The notes below the pieces were generated by a model that worked only from the letters and a program-made list of their open reading frames with translations, did no database searches and was not told where the DNA came from. From NCBI GenBank assembly GCA_001579985.1, contig LRSR01007763.1, forward strand, positions 1 to 20,359: a DNA stretch of 20,359 nucleotides, given 5' to 3'. Position numbers and translations under genes: made by a program. Source of the DNA: Hypsibius dujardini. Its lineage: Eukaryota > Tardigrada > Eutardigrada > Parachela > Hypsibiidae. Every line of letters begins with the position of its first letter. Positions within the stretch are counted from its first letter, which is position 1. Below are positions 7,534 through 17,699 of the stretch, piece by piece.

Positions 7534-10500
7534 GTACGGTACTCGAATTAAATATCGCGTGACATCGACGCCTGATTAAATTACAAATTTGTTAGTTTCA
7601 GAGAGATTTTTATTTTTATTTTCTTAGGGCCAAGAGGTGACGTCGAGTTGGGCCCATGGTGGGACGGGTTGCGTTTGGTACGGGGAGTGTGGCCCGTCAG
7701 GTCAAAATAATGGACGTTTCAATTGCCTCAATGAGGGGCAAGCCAAGCCTCCGGATCCTCAACGGGATGAATTGTTTCGCAAACTTTGTCCATCTCTCCT
7801 AGGCCCAAGTAAGAAGTTGATTGGATCGTTTATGAATTTGTGAGTACAAATTTTTCCTGAATATTTTTTTAACGCAATCAGTTATTATTATTATTTCAGT
7901 ATTTTTGTACACGTTTGTGAATATATGTTTGTATGAATTATTTGAGTACATTTTGTATGTAAATATTTTACATCTCCGGTATTACTGTTGATATGAACAA
8001 GAACTGCACTAGCACTAAAATAAATATCAGGCTGCTGCAGACGGATTTAATCTCCCATAAATGGTCTCGTGTTTTTGTATCCGGCAGCCGGAGAAATACC
8101 TTCCGGACTGTGCTGCGACCACGCCCAGCTGATGACGTTTCGCAATTCCATCGACATTGCCGCGAAGATGCTTTCAGGCTGTCCGTCGTCCTGGCTCAAC
8201 TTCCTCACGTTGCACTGCACAATCACCTGCTCTCCTCATCAGATCACGTTCATGAAGGGTCTCGCTGGATCGGAGACTGATCAAGGTACATTCATTTCGG
8301 AATCAATCTGGAAATAATTGTTTTCATTTAGATCTATGTTGGTGATGAATAAGCTAAAATATATTTCGCCGGTGAAGTTAGGGAACGTTTTAGCAAAGTT
8401 TGAAGAGCACTGGACGATTCTATTTTTCTTGATTGAAACTATAAAAATAGTGATTTTAAAAAATACGTTAAATATAAATTTAGTTTAATACTGTCTCGCC
8501 TCAAATTTCATTTGGAGTGGATTGGCATCAACCAAATATTTTTCAGAGGTCAGTGGGCTGAACTATAAACCATGTTTGGAAAGCTTCGGTGAATTTTTTT
8601 ATCTAAAAAATACCCTGAGCTCCACCTCCTGACAGCCATAAAATATTTGTGGCTGATGTCCATCGACTCGCAATGGAATTTGAATTTGAAATTTAAATTT
8701 AAATTGTATGTGAACGTATCAAAAAATTATACTTCATATATTTTTAATAATCGCCATTTTTGCAATAAACATAAAAAAATGGAATCTCCCATTGTTTTTT
8801 TAAACTTCAAAATATCCCAAAAAAAACTTTGCCTGAATTTACCGGCAAATGTAATCTTAGATTAATCAAAAAAACAGGTCCAAATAAGAATTATTTTCAC
8901 ATGATTCTAAATTCGACACTTGAACAATACTCCAAATTAGGCACAAGTGTACATGTAAATAGAGACATTTAAGCTGGAATTTTTTACTCTGGTTGTTATT
9001 GATTAAACAATGAGACTAAAACACAAGGTACTTACTGCCTTGTAATATTTAATGCAATAATGTTTAGCTTTAATAATACGAGATTACCTGTTCGCACCTT
9101 TTTATGTATACAGAAATATTTATGAATGTATTATTCCCCCCTCTTATCCTGTGTTTAGTCCATTCTTTTGAGCTTCGGCGGTTGATACGTTTAATTGGGA
9201 TGGCAAAACTAACCTAAACTGAAAATAGAATAAAACAAACTAAACATTTTAACAACTTCATCCCTTTATCACTTTATTAGTTGATCAACCAAAAACTGAA
9301 CCAAACGTTTTGGTTATTATTTAATTATTATTAGTTATTAAAACCCATCAGTGGGAAAAACTTGCAAAAACAACTTACACAAAAAATTAGTCAACTCATT
9401 TTACTCATATTTTTAGTTAAAAAAATTAATTTTTTTGGCGACTTTGAAAAATTCGTGTTTCTTGGAGTGAGCACTGACCACTGTCGAGTTAAAAACATAA
9501 TTAGCGATGAAAACTATTTCTTGCACTGGTTCGCACGATATTTGGTTCAAACATCATTCAATCAATGAATGACTTTTTATAGTAGTCAGGTTTATTCATT
9601 TTTTGACACAAAATCGGATGCCTTCTTTGACCACTGGCCACGTGCCAATCAACAGTCCGACCCAGATATTTTTTTTAAAACTATCAATAGATAGTCAACT
9701 AGCTGGATGGGAAAAACCACAAATTGTTAGCTCACAGCCTGCGGAGATTTTTTCACTTGAAAAAACTGAAAACTGGTAAACTTTGCGTGAAAATTCGGAG
9801 GTCGTCATTTGACGAAATTGAGCGTTAACGGGTTAATAGTTGATATTTAATAATGGTAGTCAGTTTCTGTGATCTCTGCGGTTGAAGTCAATTCAAATGA
9901 AAGGCAAAATTTCAGGTTTTGATTCAAATTGAGTCTGTATCATTAACCCATTTTTGAAAAGATCCCCAGAACAGAACAGAGAACAGAGCAACAATACCCA
10001 AAATCAAAAAGTTACCTTTACGTAAATTTTGATAGAAGAAAGGTCTCCAACAGCGGCTAATAAGAATGAGAAATATGATACCCTTTTGCATTGACTACTC
10101 ACTGACTGCGATACTACGAAGGGAGAGTGGTGACTGGAGAAAAAAAGGAGTCTGTCTGTCGAACATGAGTGTGTAAATAGGTTTGTACAAAAATGGTTCT
10201 GTATCTCACAAGGTTGACTTATTACAGGCAAAGTACCCATCGTCAGTGTGGAAGTTTACCTCGATGCCGACTACATCGGTCGCGTCTATAACTCTACCAA
10301 GTCGGTGCTGTTTCGGGCTACCAATATGCCGGCGATGGAACTTATGTGCGGTCAGAGTGTGGCTGATTGCAGCCCGCAAGCTTTTGTGAACCACATGGGT
10401 TCTCCGTCAAACAAGCAAACACCATTCCCGATAAACTTCAAAATTGCCAGTGGTCCGCAGATGGACGGAGACACGAACCGGACTTTCCACCCCGTAGCAA

Positions 10501-11691
10501 TCCCGACATACAACTGTCATGATACCCCACACAACGAGGCACCTTGTTCTTGCTCTGACTGCGAGACCGCATGCCCTTTGCTCAAGGACCCTCCGCCGGC
10601 AGCCTCTCCGTGCTTGTTCCTAAGTATAAAATTTAATCACAGGAAACCATAGCAGAGAGGCAGACAGACAGACAGAAAAATTCATTTATTAGAGGCATAA
10701 ACATATATTCCAGCTAAATAGTGAAGTGTCTTCCTTTCATTGTGTTTATACTTTTACACAGAAATGGACTGTGCATGGACCATCAGCATCATCCTGTATG
10801 CTGTCCTGGGAGTAGCGTTTGTCCTCTACGTCGCGCAGTACTGGCTTCATCAAAACAGCGGCAGCGTCAGCCCTGTGGCTCTCGTGAGCTCAAGTCTGTC
10901 ACTGGGCGTCGAGTCCGAGCTTCGTCAAGGTACGAAGATCATCTGTAGACTAATCATTATTCCTCCACAATATTCACCATATAGTTTTCGAAAGAACATA
11001 GTTTAACAGACACAAATCAACTCACAGACATGGTGCAGACACAGATGCAGGGACAATGGTAGACCCGGACAAACTGTTGCCCATTTCTTAAAGTCGTTAC
11101 GTCATAATAATATCAATTGTAAACGCTAACTTAATTTAAACAATTAATTTAAGCAACGCATATGATATGGGAAGGAAAGTTTTGGTTGTGTTGGCTCACT
11201 TTCTGAAAACCTTCGCGCCTTTCGCAGGTACTTCTCTGAGCAAGTTCGACCGAGCGGGTGCACATTTGGAGGACATCATCCAGCGTTTCTTCTTTAGATG
11301 GGGGCTGTTCTGTGCTCGGCGTCCGGCGGTTGTTCTTCTCACTGCCGCCATGTTCCTGGGCTTCCTATGTACGGGACTGGCATTCTTCACCATTACTACC
11401 GACCCAGTCTTACTATGGTCGGCTCCGTCCAGCCGTGCCCGTTTAGAGAAGAATTTTTTCGACGAGCATTTCGGTCGATTCTACAGGACCGAACAGATTA
11501 TCATCCGGCCAACCAAAATGGATCCCGTTTTCAATCCCCTGAGTAACTCCCTCCTAACGAATAACTCCTACAGTGCCGTATTCCGAAAAGAATTTCTGAT
11601 GGAGGTATAGGCTCCCGTTCATTCGGTCTGACTGCATGGATTCCGTTTGTCTGTGTCTCTGTCTGTGTCTCTGTCTGTCTGTCTCTTTGTC

Positions 11692-11744
<53 letters not shown>

Positions 11745-14700
11745 GTCTCTGTCTCTGTCTCTGTGTCTCTCGCTGTCTCTGTCTCTGTCTGTCTGTCTGT
11801 CTGTCTGGCGTCTGAATGTATCTGTTGTTTGTTTGCCGGCTTGTTTATGCGTCCATCCTTCATTTGTCATTGTAACTATTGGGACGTCTTGTTGATTAGC
11901 TTACCACTTAAATGTACGTCCGCCAAGAACCCATATATTTCCGTACCAGGTTTTCGAAATGGAACGCCACCTGTCGGAGCTCGTTGTCACCGTTCCCACC
12001 GACTCAAACTCTCCTGATCTTCGGAATGTGACGCTCCAAGATATTTGCTATAAACCCCTGGCCCCTGAAAACGCCAATTGCGCCATCATGAGCATTTCGC
12101 AGTATTTTCAGTCCAGTGTGGCGAATCTGGATGAATACCTTGACGACATGATGGGCGGTGCAATAGCAAACTACATCGACCACGCAATGTTCTGTGCGGG
12201 CAATCCGATCCTGCAGGACCCACTAGTCGGGTTGCCCTGCCGGGGAATAGCCGGAATCCCTGCGCCACCACACGTCATTTTGGGCGGATACACCGAGAGA
12301 CAGTTCGCCAATGCGACGGCTCTAATCGTCACCTTCTTGGTCAACAATCCAAACAATCGGACCAAAACGGAAGAGGCCCTCGCGTGGGAGAAAGCAGCGA
12401 TCAGTTACCTGAAAAGCTACCCGCAAAAGAACATCACTATCTCGTTCATGATGGAGGTAATAAATTTAGCAAGCTACGTGGTAGGCAGAGACGAACAGAA
12501 AGACAGGCAGACGGACAGACAGATATACAGATAGACAAACAAACAGGCAGACAGATAAACAGTCTGTCAGTTAGACACAAAGACATACACAGACGTCCAG
12601 ACAGATACGCAAACACAGGCAAGCAGGCAGTTAGATGGGCAAATAGAAATAAGGCAGACACATTTGTTTTACTTTATTGTAATTGGTTTACTGTTTCCCA
12701 CTGGATGGTATTGCTAGAGCTACTCTGTTATCGAGATATTACGTTTTCTCTGTTCTTTCCGTAACTTTAAGATCGTGCTTGTTCTTAGCGTTCCATTGAA
12801 GACGAAATTCAGCGCGAGAGTGAAGCCGATGTGAAGACCGTCTTCATCTCCTACATGGTCATGTTCATCTACATCACCCTCACACTCGGCCAGTATAGCA
12901 CCTGGGATCGCATCCTCGTCGACTCCAAAGTCACCCTCGGCATTGCCGGTGTGGTGATGGTGTTTGTGTCCTTCGCCGCTTCCGTCGGCTTCTACTCCTA
13001 CTGCGGTCTGCCGGCCACTCTCATCATTATCGAAGTCATTCCGTTCCTGGTCCTCGCGGTGGGAGTGGATAACATATTCATCCTTGTCCAGACCTTCCAA
13101 CGCGATCAAGCCGGAAGTACAGAATCGATCGACCTTCAGGTGGCTCGTGTTCTGGCAAAAGTTGGTCCCAGCATGCTGCTCAGCAGCTCAACTGATTCCT
13201 TCAGCTTTTTCATTGGTGCGTACTCGCAGATAACACGAAAAAATATTTTTAATACAAAATATGTATTTATGTCTACTGTTGCTTTTTCAAATATTGTATT
13301 CAAATTTAATTACGGAGAAAAATTTGAATTTTGGTGAACATGAAGCAGAATGTGTTTTGTGATAAAGTATTTCACTCATAAACTATACACCTTAAAAAAC
13401 ACTTACTAACTAATATAGATTTTTGGCAGCCTGTTACATTAAATTCAATTAGCCGTCGAATGGCATTAGCGGAGTAGTTGTTTCGTGAAGCACTAGGAAG
13501 GAGTTATTGTCTTTCCCCGAACGAGACCACCTGAGGTTTAAAACGAAACAAAAAGAAATAAGCAAAATCAAAAAAATCAAAATATTTGCATAAACTTCAT
13601 CGTAGATCTACGTAAATATTTCCATATTTTCAATATTGAACAGGAGCATATTTTTTTATTTCGGATAAACAATTAGATGGGTTATACCTTGGAGGAATTA
13701 ACTAATTCAATGTTTCCAGGCGCAATGTCCACAATGCCGGTCGTCAAATATTTCTCCCTCTACGCGGCTATGGCAGTTTTGATAGATTTTCTCCTGCAAA
13801 TTTCTTGTTTCGTATCCCTGATGACTCTTGATGCTAAACGACAGAAGGTATGTACCGTATGTTTAAACAGCATGTACGATTACAACATTGCTGTCTTTAA
13901 TCAATCTTCAGATTGAAACGGTCAGATTCAGTGCTTGTGTTGTCTTTCTAACATGTTTACCCTAGTAACGAAACATTTTGTTTCTACTCTTCAGGTCTCA
14001 GTTTCTTGATTAATCAAGAGGTTTTATTCTTAACGAATTATGAAGATATATATTATTTGTTACCGTCAATTTAAATGCTGAAAACAATTTAAGTTTATTT
14101 AAGTTTATTGACGATTGAACAATTAATTCTTGTTAAGTACTAAAACTAAACTAAAACCTTATTTTCGTGTCTGTTTCGGCATTTTACAGGGTGCTCGGTG
14201 CGACGTTTTTTGCTGCCTGAAAGGATCGAAGAAGTCCGCTGAGGATTCGCCGGGTATCCTGTATCGCTTCGTCAAGCGCTGGTACATACCTTTCATCACC
14301 AGCGGTCCGGTCCGTACGGGAGTGATGCTCGTCTTTATGGGATGGTTCATGTCTTCAGTCGCGGTTCTTAATAAAATCAACGTCGGATTCGATCAGAAAA
14401 CCGCCATGCCTGAGGTATGTCCTCGAATATGCGCTGAAAGTGTGAGTTCCCTAAACTCAATCGACTCACTGCTAGAGGCTCTCTTTACACATCTTTATAT
14501 CGTAATTTCGAAATGTCGATTGTGTTTCTCAATATATGAACATCTGTTAAAACATTGGCAACTCACACCAGCAAAATACTTTTTAAAATGTACCATAAAC
14601 AAAGGCAAATTAATTCTGGATAACGGCCCTGCTAATCATCCCGCGTGGGTATAAAAAAACAACAATTTAATAGTATGCATTTGGGAATAAATTAAAATAT

Positions 14701-16811
14701 AATAAATTACAATTACTGTAGTAAATTATGTAGCCCTTAATAGTATTTTCGTAATAAATTATAATATAATAAATTAAAGTTACTGTAGTAAATTATGTAG
14801 AACGTAATAGTATTTATTTTCGTATTAAATTATAACATAATAAATTAAAGTTACTGTAGTAAATTTTGTGGCAGGTATAGTATTTATTTTCATAATAAAT
14901 TATAACATAATAAATTAAAGTTACTGTAGTAAATTATGTAGCACTAACTGTCATACTTTTACTTTTATTCTAAAGGATTCGTACGTGCTGAATCACATGA
15001 TTGCAATGGAGGACTACCTGTTAGCCGGTGCGCCTGTCTATTTCGTCGTGGACGACGGTCTGGACTTCACCGACGTCGAAGTGCAGAAGAAGATCTGTTC
15101 CGCATCCGGCTGCGATCCAGCTTCTTTGACGGAACAGATTTTTGAGGCGCATCGTGGAGCTCCCTGGACGAAAATCGCCACTCCCGCGTCGTCTTGGCTG
15201 GACGACTACATCGACTGGCTCAATCCCCGATCCGGTACGCCGTGCTGCCAGATCCTCCGCAGCAACAGCAGCAACAACAGTTTCTGTCCCTCCTCGATGA
15301 CCGATCGTGAGACCGCCTGCCAAGCCTGTAAAATAAAAGAATTTGTCAACTACAAACCCGCACAGGAGGACTTTATGACATATATTCCGTTCTTTCTGGG
15401 GGATAACCCCTCGGAAAAGTGTCCGAAGGCGTAAGTTTTACGTGGGAGCAAGGATGGTAAAGCTAAACCAAACTAAAACGTTGTGACCAATATCTTAGCT
15501 TTAATTTTTTTGGTTGACTAAGAAACCTAAACTAAAACTTTAGATACTAAACATTTAACAAGGAGAAAATTAAAAAATTAGTAAACAAATTTTGCCTAAA
15601 ACTAGACTAAAATGTTTAGTTGCTAAAAGAAACTAAACTAAAAATCCTTAGTGACTAATTTCTTATTGACTAGAAATAATTAGTTAAATAATTGCACATT
15701 TACAGGAGGAAAAACTTTACTTGTTTTGAGCCTGATAGTTTAGAGGATTTTAAAGGATAAAATTCTTTGAATAAAATTAAATTTGGTGTGTGCCTGATAT
15801 ACACGTGGCAAAAGCCTTGCGCTAACCGAATAAAGCCATTACACTCGTTCGACGCATGGCTGTTGTACCGCCTCCGAGTTAAAGTGCTTAATTCGGTCAA
15901 CGCAAGGTTTTTGCCACGTGTGTACATGCCAATTTCACTCTGATTTAATAAAATTGTTAAATAATTATTATGACATTCATCAAATTGTAAACTAATCCAT
16001 TTGATAACCCATATGTAAATTATTTTTTCCTTGGAAATACAAATAACTCTGGCTTATTACGATAATATTAACTTTAGAAAGAGATTAATTATTGATTTTA
16101 GTAGTTAGACTGGGACACTGGAACTGTCTGCTTTGAAAATGATTTTGCGTTTGCAGAGGTCGCGCAGCTTACGGTTCAGGCGTCAACATTCATGACAACT
16201 TAACAGCTGTCGGTGCATCCTACTTCATGACCTACCACACGGTCTGTCGCACGTCCGGGGAGTATACGGAGGCCCTCCTCCAGGCGAGAGCCCTCGCGGA
16301 CAACATCACCGCGACCCTCGGGGTGCGAGTGTTTCCCTACAGCGTCTTCTACGTCTTCTACGAACAATACCTGACCATTGTGCGCGAGACGGTAGAGAAC
16401 CTCAGCTTCTCTCTCGGCGCAATTTTCATCATGACATTTCTGTTACTCGGTCTTGACTGGCACTCCGCGTTAATCGTCTGCTTCACAATCACAATGATCG
16501 AAATTGACCTGATGGCGGTGATGTACTGGTGGGAAATTGATCTCAACGCCGTCTCTCTTGTCAATCTCGTCATGGTATGTTCGCGTAGTACTGCAGGAGA
16601 GGTTAAGATAAGATGCTGTCCACCTTTGTCCACCTTTTAATTTTATATCTGACGTCGACCTCTATTTTTAGGGTGTTGGGATATCCGTGGAGTTCTGCTC
16701 TCACCTAATGCGAGCGTTTGCAATCAGCATGAAGAGCGGAAGGATCGCTCGCGCCCAAGACGCGCTAAGACATATGGGAATTTCGGTAAGTAATACTACA
16801 TTCGTTTGTGC

Positions 16812-16850
<39 letters not shown>

Positions 16851-17408
16851 CGTTTGTTTCTCATTTTCTGTACGTCTGTTTATTTGTCTGTATGCCTGCC
16901 TACCTGTCTGTCTGACTATCTACCTACCTACCTGCCTGCCTGTCTGACTACTTGTCTGCCTCATGTACTGTGATGTATGTTTTTACGTTTGAGCCCGACT
17001 ATTCTGCCATCTAATTCGCAGGTCTTCAGCGGCATAACACTGACAAAATTCGGCGGCATTGTGGTTCTGGGCTTCAGTCACAGCCAAATCTTTCGCACAT
17101 ACTATTTCCGGATGTATTTGAGTATGGTCCTGATTGGAGCTGCCCACGGACTGGTCTTCCTCCCTGTTCTGCTGACCTATCTCGGTAAGAGAAGAGACCT
17201 TCTCGCTTTTCAGTGATGAACATTTTCAAAGTTTATAAAATATTTCATTTGTGCATCTTATTCACAAGGCCCGCCTGTCAACAAAGCCCGACTCCAATAT
17301 CAGTTGGACGTTCCTGCTGATGCTCCTGGAAAGGAGAACAAGTTACCGGACACCGTCAAGGCGGAGAACATACGACTTGAGGGCATCAATGGGAGAACAG
17401 AAAATTAA
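7480..17408 (+). CDS. NPC1: NPC1 intracellular cholesterol transporter, complete, 15 exons
   Basis: Polytopic late-endosomal/lysosomal protein that takes cholesterol from NPC2 and moves it out through the membrane. Exons: 7480-7533, 7628-7808, 8088-8285, 10228-10623, 10762-10929, 11228-11604, 11950-12456, 12789-13215, 13720-13847, 14190-14414, 14976-15430, 16157-16574, 16672-16785, 17022-17184, 17269-17408. Every junction is GT-AG and phase-matched; total 3951 nt, 1316 residues (human about 1278). Order: signal peptide (1-18), Cys-rich sterol-binding domain with CVWYGECG near 33 and CSCSDC near 251, Pro-rich linker near 266, first membrane helix near 280-305, middle lumenal domain (about 385-625), sterol-sensing domain (about 640-805) with [16 protein letters not shown], Cys-rich lumenal domain (about 888-1040), and five C-terminal helices with [14 protein letters not shown] and [15 protein letters not shown]. 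The tail lacks the LLNF-type motif of vertebrate NPC1. NPC1L1 is the main alternative name. Confidence 0.96.
7628..7808 (+). CDS. NPC1: NPC1 exon 2 (N-terminal sterol-binding domain)
   Basis: Encodes [10 protein letters not shown] and the LCPSLLGP segment that open the NPC1 N-terminal domain. Acceptor is TTCTTAG after a T-rich tract; donor GTAAGA splits a codon (phase 1). Confidence 0.93.
8088..8285 (+). CDS. NPC1: NPC1 exon 3 (N-terminal domain)
   Basis: Encodes [16 protein letters not shown] and [19 protein letters not shown], matching the conserved disulfide-rich core of the N-terminal domain. Phase 1 at both ends; donor GTACAT. Confidence 0.94.
8286..10227. other. NPC1 intron 3, longest intron
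   Basis: 1942 bp, AT-rich. Exons 3 and 4 are contiguous in NPC1 homologs, so no coding exon is expected here. A region at about 9199-9270 is rich in CTAAAC words and resembles 15451-15565 in intron 11. No intronic gene seen. Confidence 0.8.
10228..10623 (+). CDS. NPC1: NPC1 exon 4 (end of N-terminal domain, Pro-rich linker)
   Basis: Encodes [22 protein letters not shown] and PPPAASP. The cysteines complete the N-terminal domain and the proline stretch leads to the first membrane helix. Acceptor TTACAG; donor GTATAA, phase 1. Confidence 0.93.
10624..10761. other. NPC1 intron 4 with short CAGACA run
   Basis: 138-bp intron. Contains GGCAGACAGACAGACAG at about 10659-10675, starting 35 bp after the donor. 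Confidence 0.8.
10762..10929 (+). CDS. NPC1: NPC1 exon 5 (first transmembrane helix)
   Basis: Encodes a hydrophobic helix [20 protein letters not shown] followed by a polar cytosolic stretch ending ESELRQ. Phase 1 at both ends; donor GTACGA. Confidence 0.92.
10930..11227. other. NPC1 intron 5
   Basis: 298 bp with a degenerate CAGACAC-rich stretch at about 11006-11072. No coding signal. Confidence 0.75.
11228..11604 (+). CDS. NPC1: NPC1 exon 6 (second helix, start of middle lumenal domain)
   Basis: Encodes [13 protein letters not shown], a hydrophobic helix, then [20 protein letters not shown] and [14 protein letters not shown], all strongly NPC1-like. Ends phase 0 at donor GTATAG. Confidence 0.95.
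11646..11815. repeat. TCTG/TC microsatellite in NPC1 intron 6
   Basis: Compound simple repeat of GTCTCTGTCTGT units with a pure TC run at about 11701-11745, beginning about 40 bp after the splice donor. Its long Ser/Leu-type frames are artefacts. Confidence 0.95.
11950..12456 (+). CDS. NPC1: NPC1 exon 7 (middle lumenal domain)
   Basis: Encodes [33 protein letters not shown] and [13 protein letters not shown], the lumenal domain that in the family contacts NPC2. N-glycosylation sites NVT, NAT, NRT and NIT are visible. Phase 0 at both ends. Confidence 0.95.
12485..12655. repeat. Degenerate CAGA tract in NPC1 intron 7
   Basis: Interrupted GACAGACAGA/GGCAGACAGA units starting about 28 bp after the donor of exon 7. 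Confidence 0.85.
12789..13215 (+). CDS. NPC1: NPC1 exon 8 (sterol-sensing domain)
   Basis: Encodes [11 protein letters not shown], then sterol-sensing helices with [12 protein letters not shown] and [16 protein letters not shown] followed by ILVQTFQRD. The Pro and Asp that the family conserves in this helix pair are present. Donor GTGCGT splits a Gly codon. Confidence 0.96.
13216..13719. other. NPC1 intron 8
   Basis: 504 bp, AT-rich. No repeat or coding signal recognised. Confidence 0.75.
13720..13847 (+). CDS. NPC1: NPC1 exon 9 (end of sterol-sensing domain)
   Basis: Encodes [20 protein letters not shown], then [21 protein letters not shown], the last sterol-sensing helices. Ends phase 0 at donor GTATGT. 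Confidence 0.94.
13848..14189. other. NPC1 intron 9
   Basis: 342 bp, AT-rich; nothing beyond splice signals seen. Confidence 0.75.
14190..14414 (+). CDS. NPC1: NPC1 exon 10 (cytosolic loop and helix 8)
   Basis: Encodes CDVFCCLKG, then the helix [20 protein letters not shown] and NKINVGFDQ, which precede the third lumenal domain. Phase 0 at both ends. Confidence 0.94.
14694..14945. repeat. Tandem repeat, about 70-bp unit, NPC1 intron 10
   Basis: Four copies of an AT-rich unit containing TTACTGTAGTAAATT, found at 14713, 14780, 14851 and 14921 (spacings 67, 71 and 70). The two last units are nearly identical. Confidence 0.92.
14976..15430 (+). CDS. NPC1: NPC1 exon 11 (Cys-rich third lumenal domain)
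   Basis: Encodes [50 protein letters not shown] and CQACK, a cysteine-rich domain typical of NPC1. Donor GTAAGT falls after two bases of a codon. Confidence 0.95.
15451..15690. repeat. CTAAAC-rich degenerate repeat, NPC1 intron 11
   Basis: Dense AACTAAAC/CTAAAACT words. GGATGG(T/C)AAA and TAAACATTTAACAA recur in the region 9199-9270 of intron 3, so this looks like an interspersed family with two members here. Confidence 0.55.
15798..15924. mobile_element. MITE-like fold-back element, NPC1 intron 11
   Basis: 15798-15836 pairs with 15886-15924: 39-bp arms with about five mismatches, some of them G-T pairs, around ACGTGGCAAAA and CCTTGCG, with a 49-nt loop. Core sequence is unlike the elements at 2351 and 6034. 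No coding content. Confidence 0.65.
16157..16574 (+). CDS. NPC1: NPC1 exon 12 (lumenal domain end and helices 9-11)
   Basis: Encodes [30 protein letters not shown], then hydrophobic helices and [11 protein letters not shown]. Starts with one base completing an Ala codon; ends phase 0 at GTATGT. Confidence 0.95.
16672..16785 (+). CDS. NPC1: NPC1 exon 13
   Basis: Encodes [20 protein letters not shown], then [13 protein letters not shown], the conserved loop before the last helices. Phase 0 at both ends; 97-bp intron before it. Confidence 0.94.
16815..16975. repeat. GTCT-rich microsatellite in NPC1 intron 13
   Basis: Pure TGTC units at about 16815-16850, then degenerate CTGCCTACCTG words, starting about 30 bp after the donor. 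Confidence 0.92.
17022..17184 (+). CDS. NPC1: NPC1 exon 14 (last helices)
   Basis: Encodes [19 protein letters not shown], then [20 protein letters not shown], matching the final two membrane helices. Donor GTAAGA splits a Gly codon. Confidence 0.95.
17269..17408 (+). CDS. NPC1: NPC1 exon 15 (cytosolic tail and stop)
   Basis: Encodes [12 protein letters not shown] and a polar tail ending INGRTEN before TAA at 17406-17408. The VNKA segment matches homologs; the remainder is divergent and shows no LLNF-like or other di-leucine motif. Confidence 0.9.
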
Positions 17409-17439
17409 TTAACAGCTTCAATTAAGCTGTTAATTAATT
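17403..17439. repeat. Perfect hairpin over the NPC1 stop codon
   Basis: 17403-17418 is the exact reverse complement of 17424-17439: 16-bp stem, 5-nt loop CAATT. The last sense codon and TAA stop sit in the lower stem. Confidence 0.9.
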
Positions 17440-17678
17440 GTCCGTGTGTTGTTACCACAATTGATGCAAGATGAATCTTTATGTTTCTTAGTTAATTTAA
17501 ATGGTTCCAGGATGGCATGTACAATTTCTCCCGCCAATTTAGTTTATAGGCTAATGTTTAACAAATACTTACATTTAGATTTAGCATTACTTGTCTAAAG
17601 TTTTCGTAATTTTTTCCCTGCGGTAAGCATTATACCGTGTGTGTTACAAGTATTTGTACCTATGCCTGCCTTAAATGC

Positions 17679-17684
17679 AATAAA
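17679..17684 (+). promoter_or_regulatory. Candidate polyadenylation signal of NPC1
   Basis: AATAAA 271 bp after the stop, followed by a second near AATAAA at 17688-17693. This implies a 3' UTR of roughly 0.3 kb. Confidence 0.5.
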
Positions 17685-17699
17685 AAAATAAAATGGAAG

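Noticed and set aside
8647-9568. Short plus-strand frames in NPC1 intron 3
   Set aside because: AT-rich, low-complexity peptides with no family resemblance; the flanking exons are contiguous in homologous proteins.
11531-11895. Long Ser/Leu- or Arg/Glu/Thr-rich frames on both strands
   Set aside because: They are translations of the TCTG/TC microsatellite inside NPC1 intron 6.
12720-13109. 129-codon minus-strand frame opposite NPC1 exon 8
   Set aside because: Shadow of the strongly conserved sterol-sensing domain exon on the plus strand.
15021-15323. 100-codon minus-strand frame opposite NPC1 exon 11
   Set aside because: Antisense of a clear NPC1 exon with no homology of its own.
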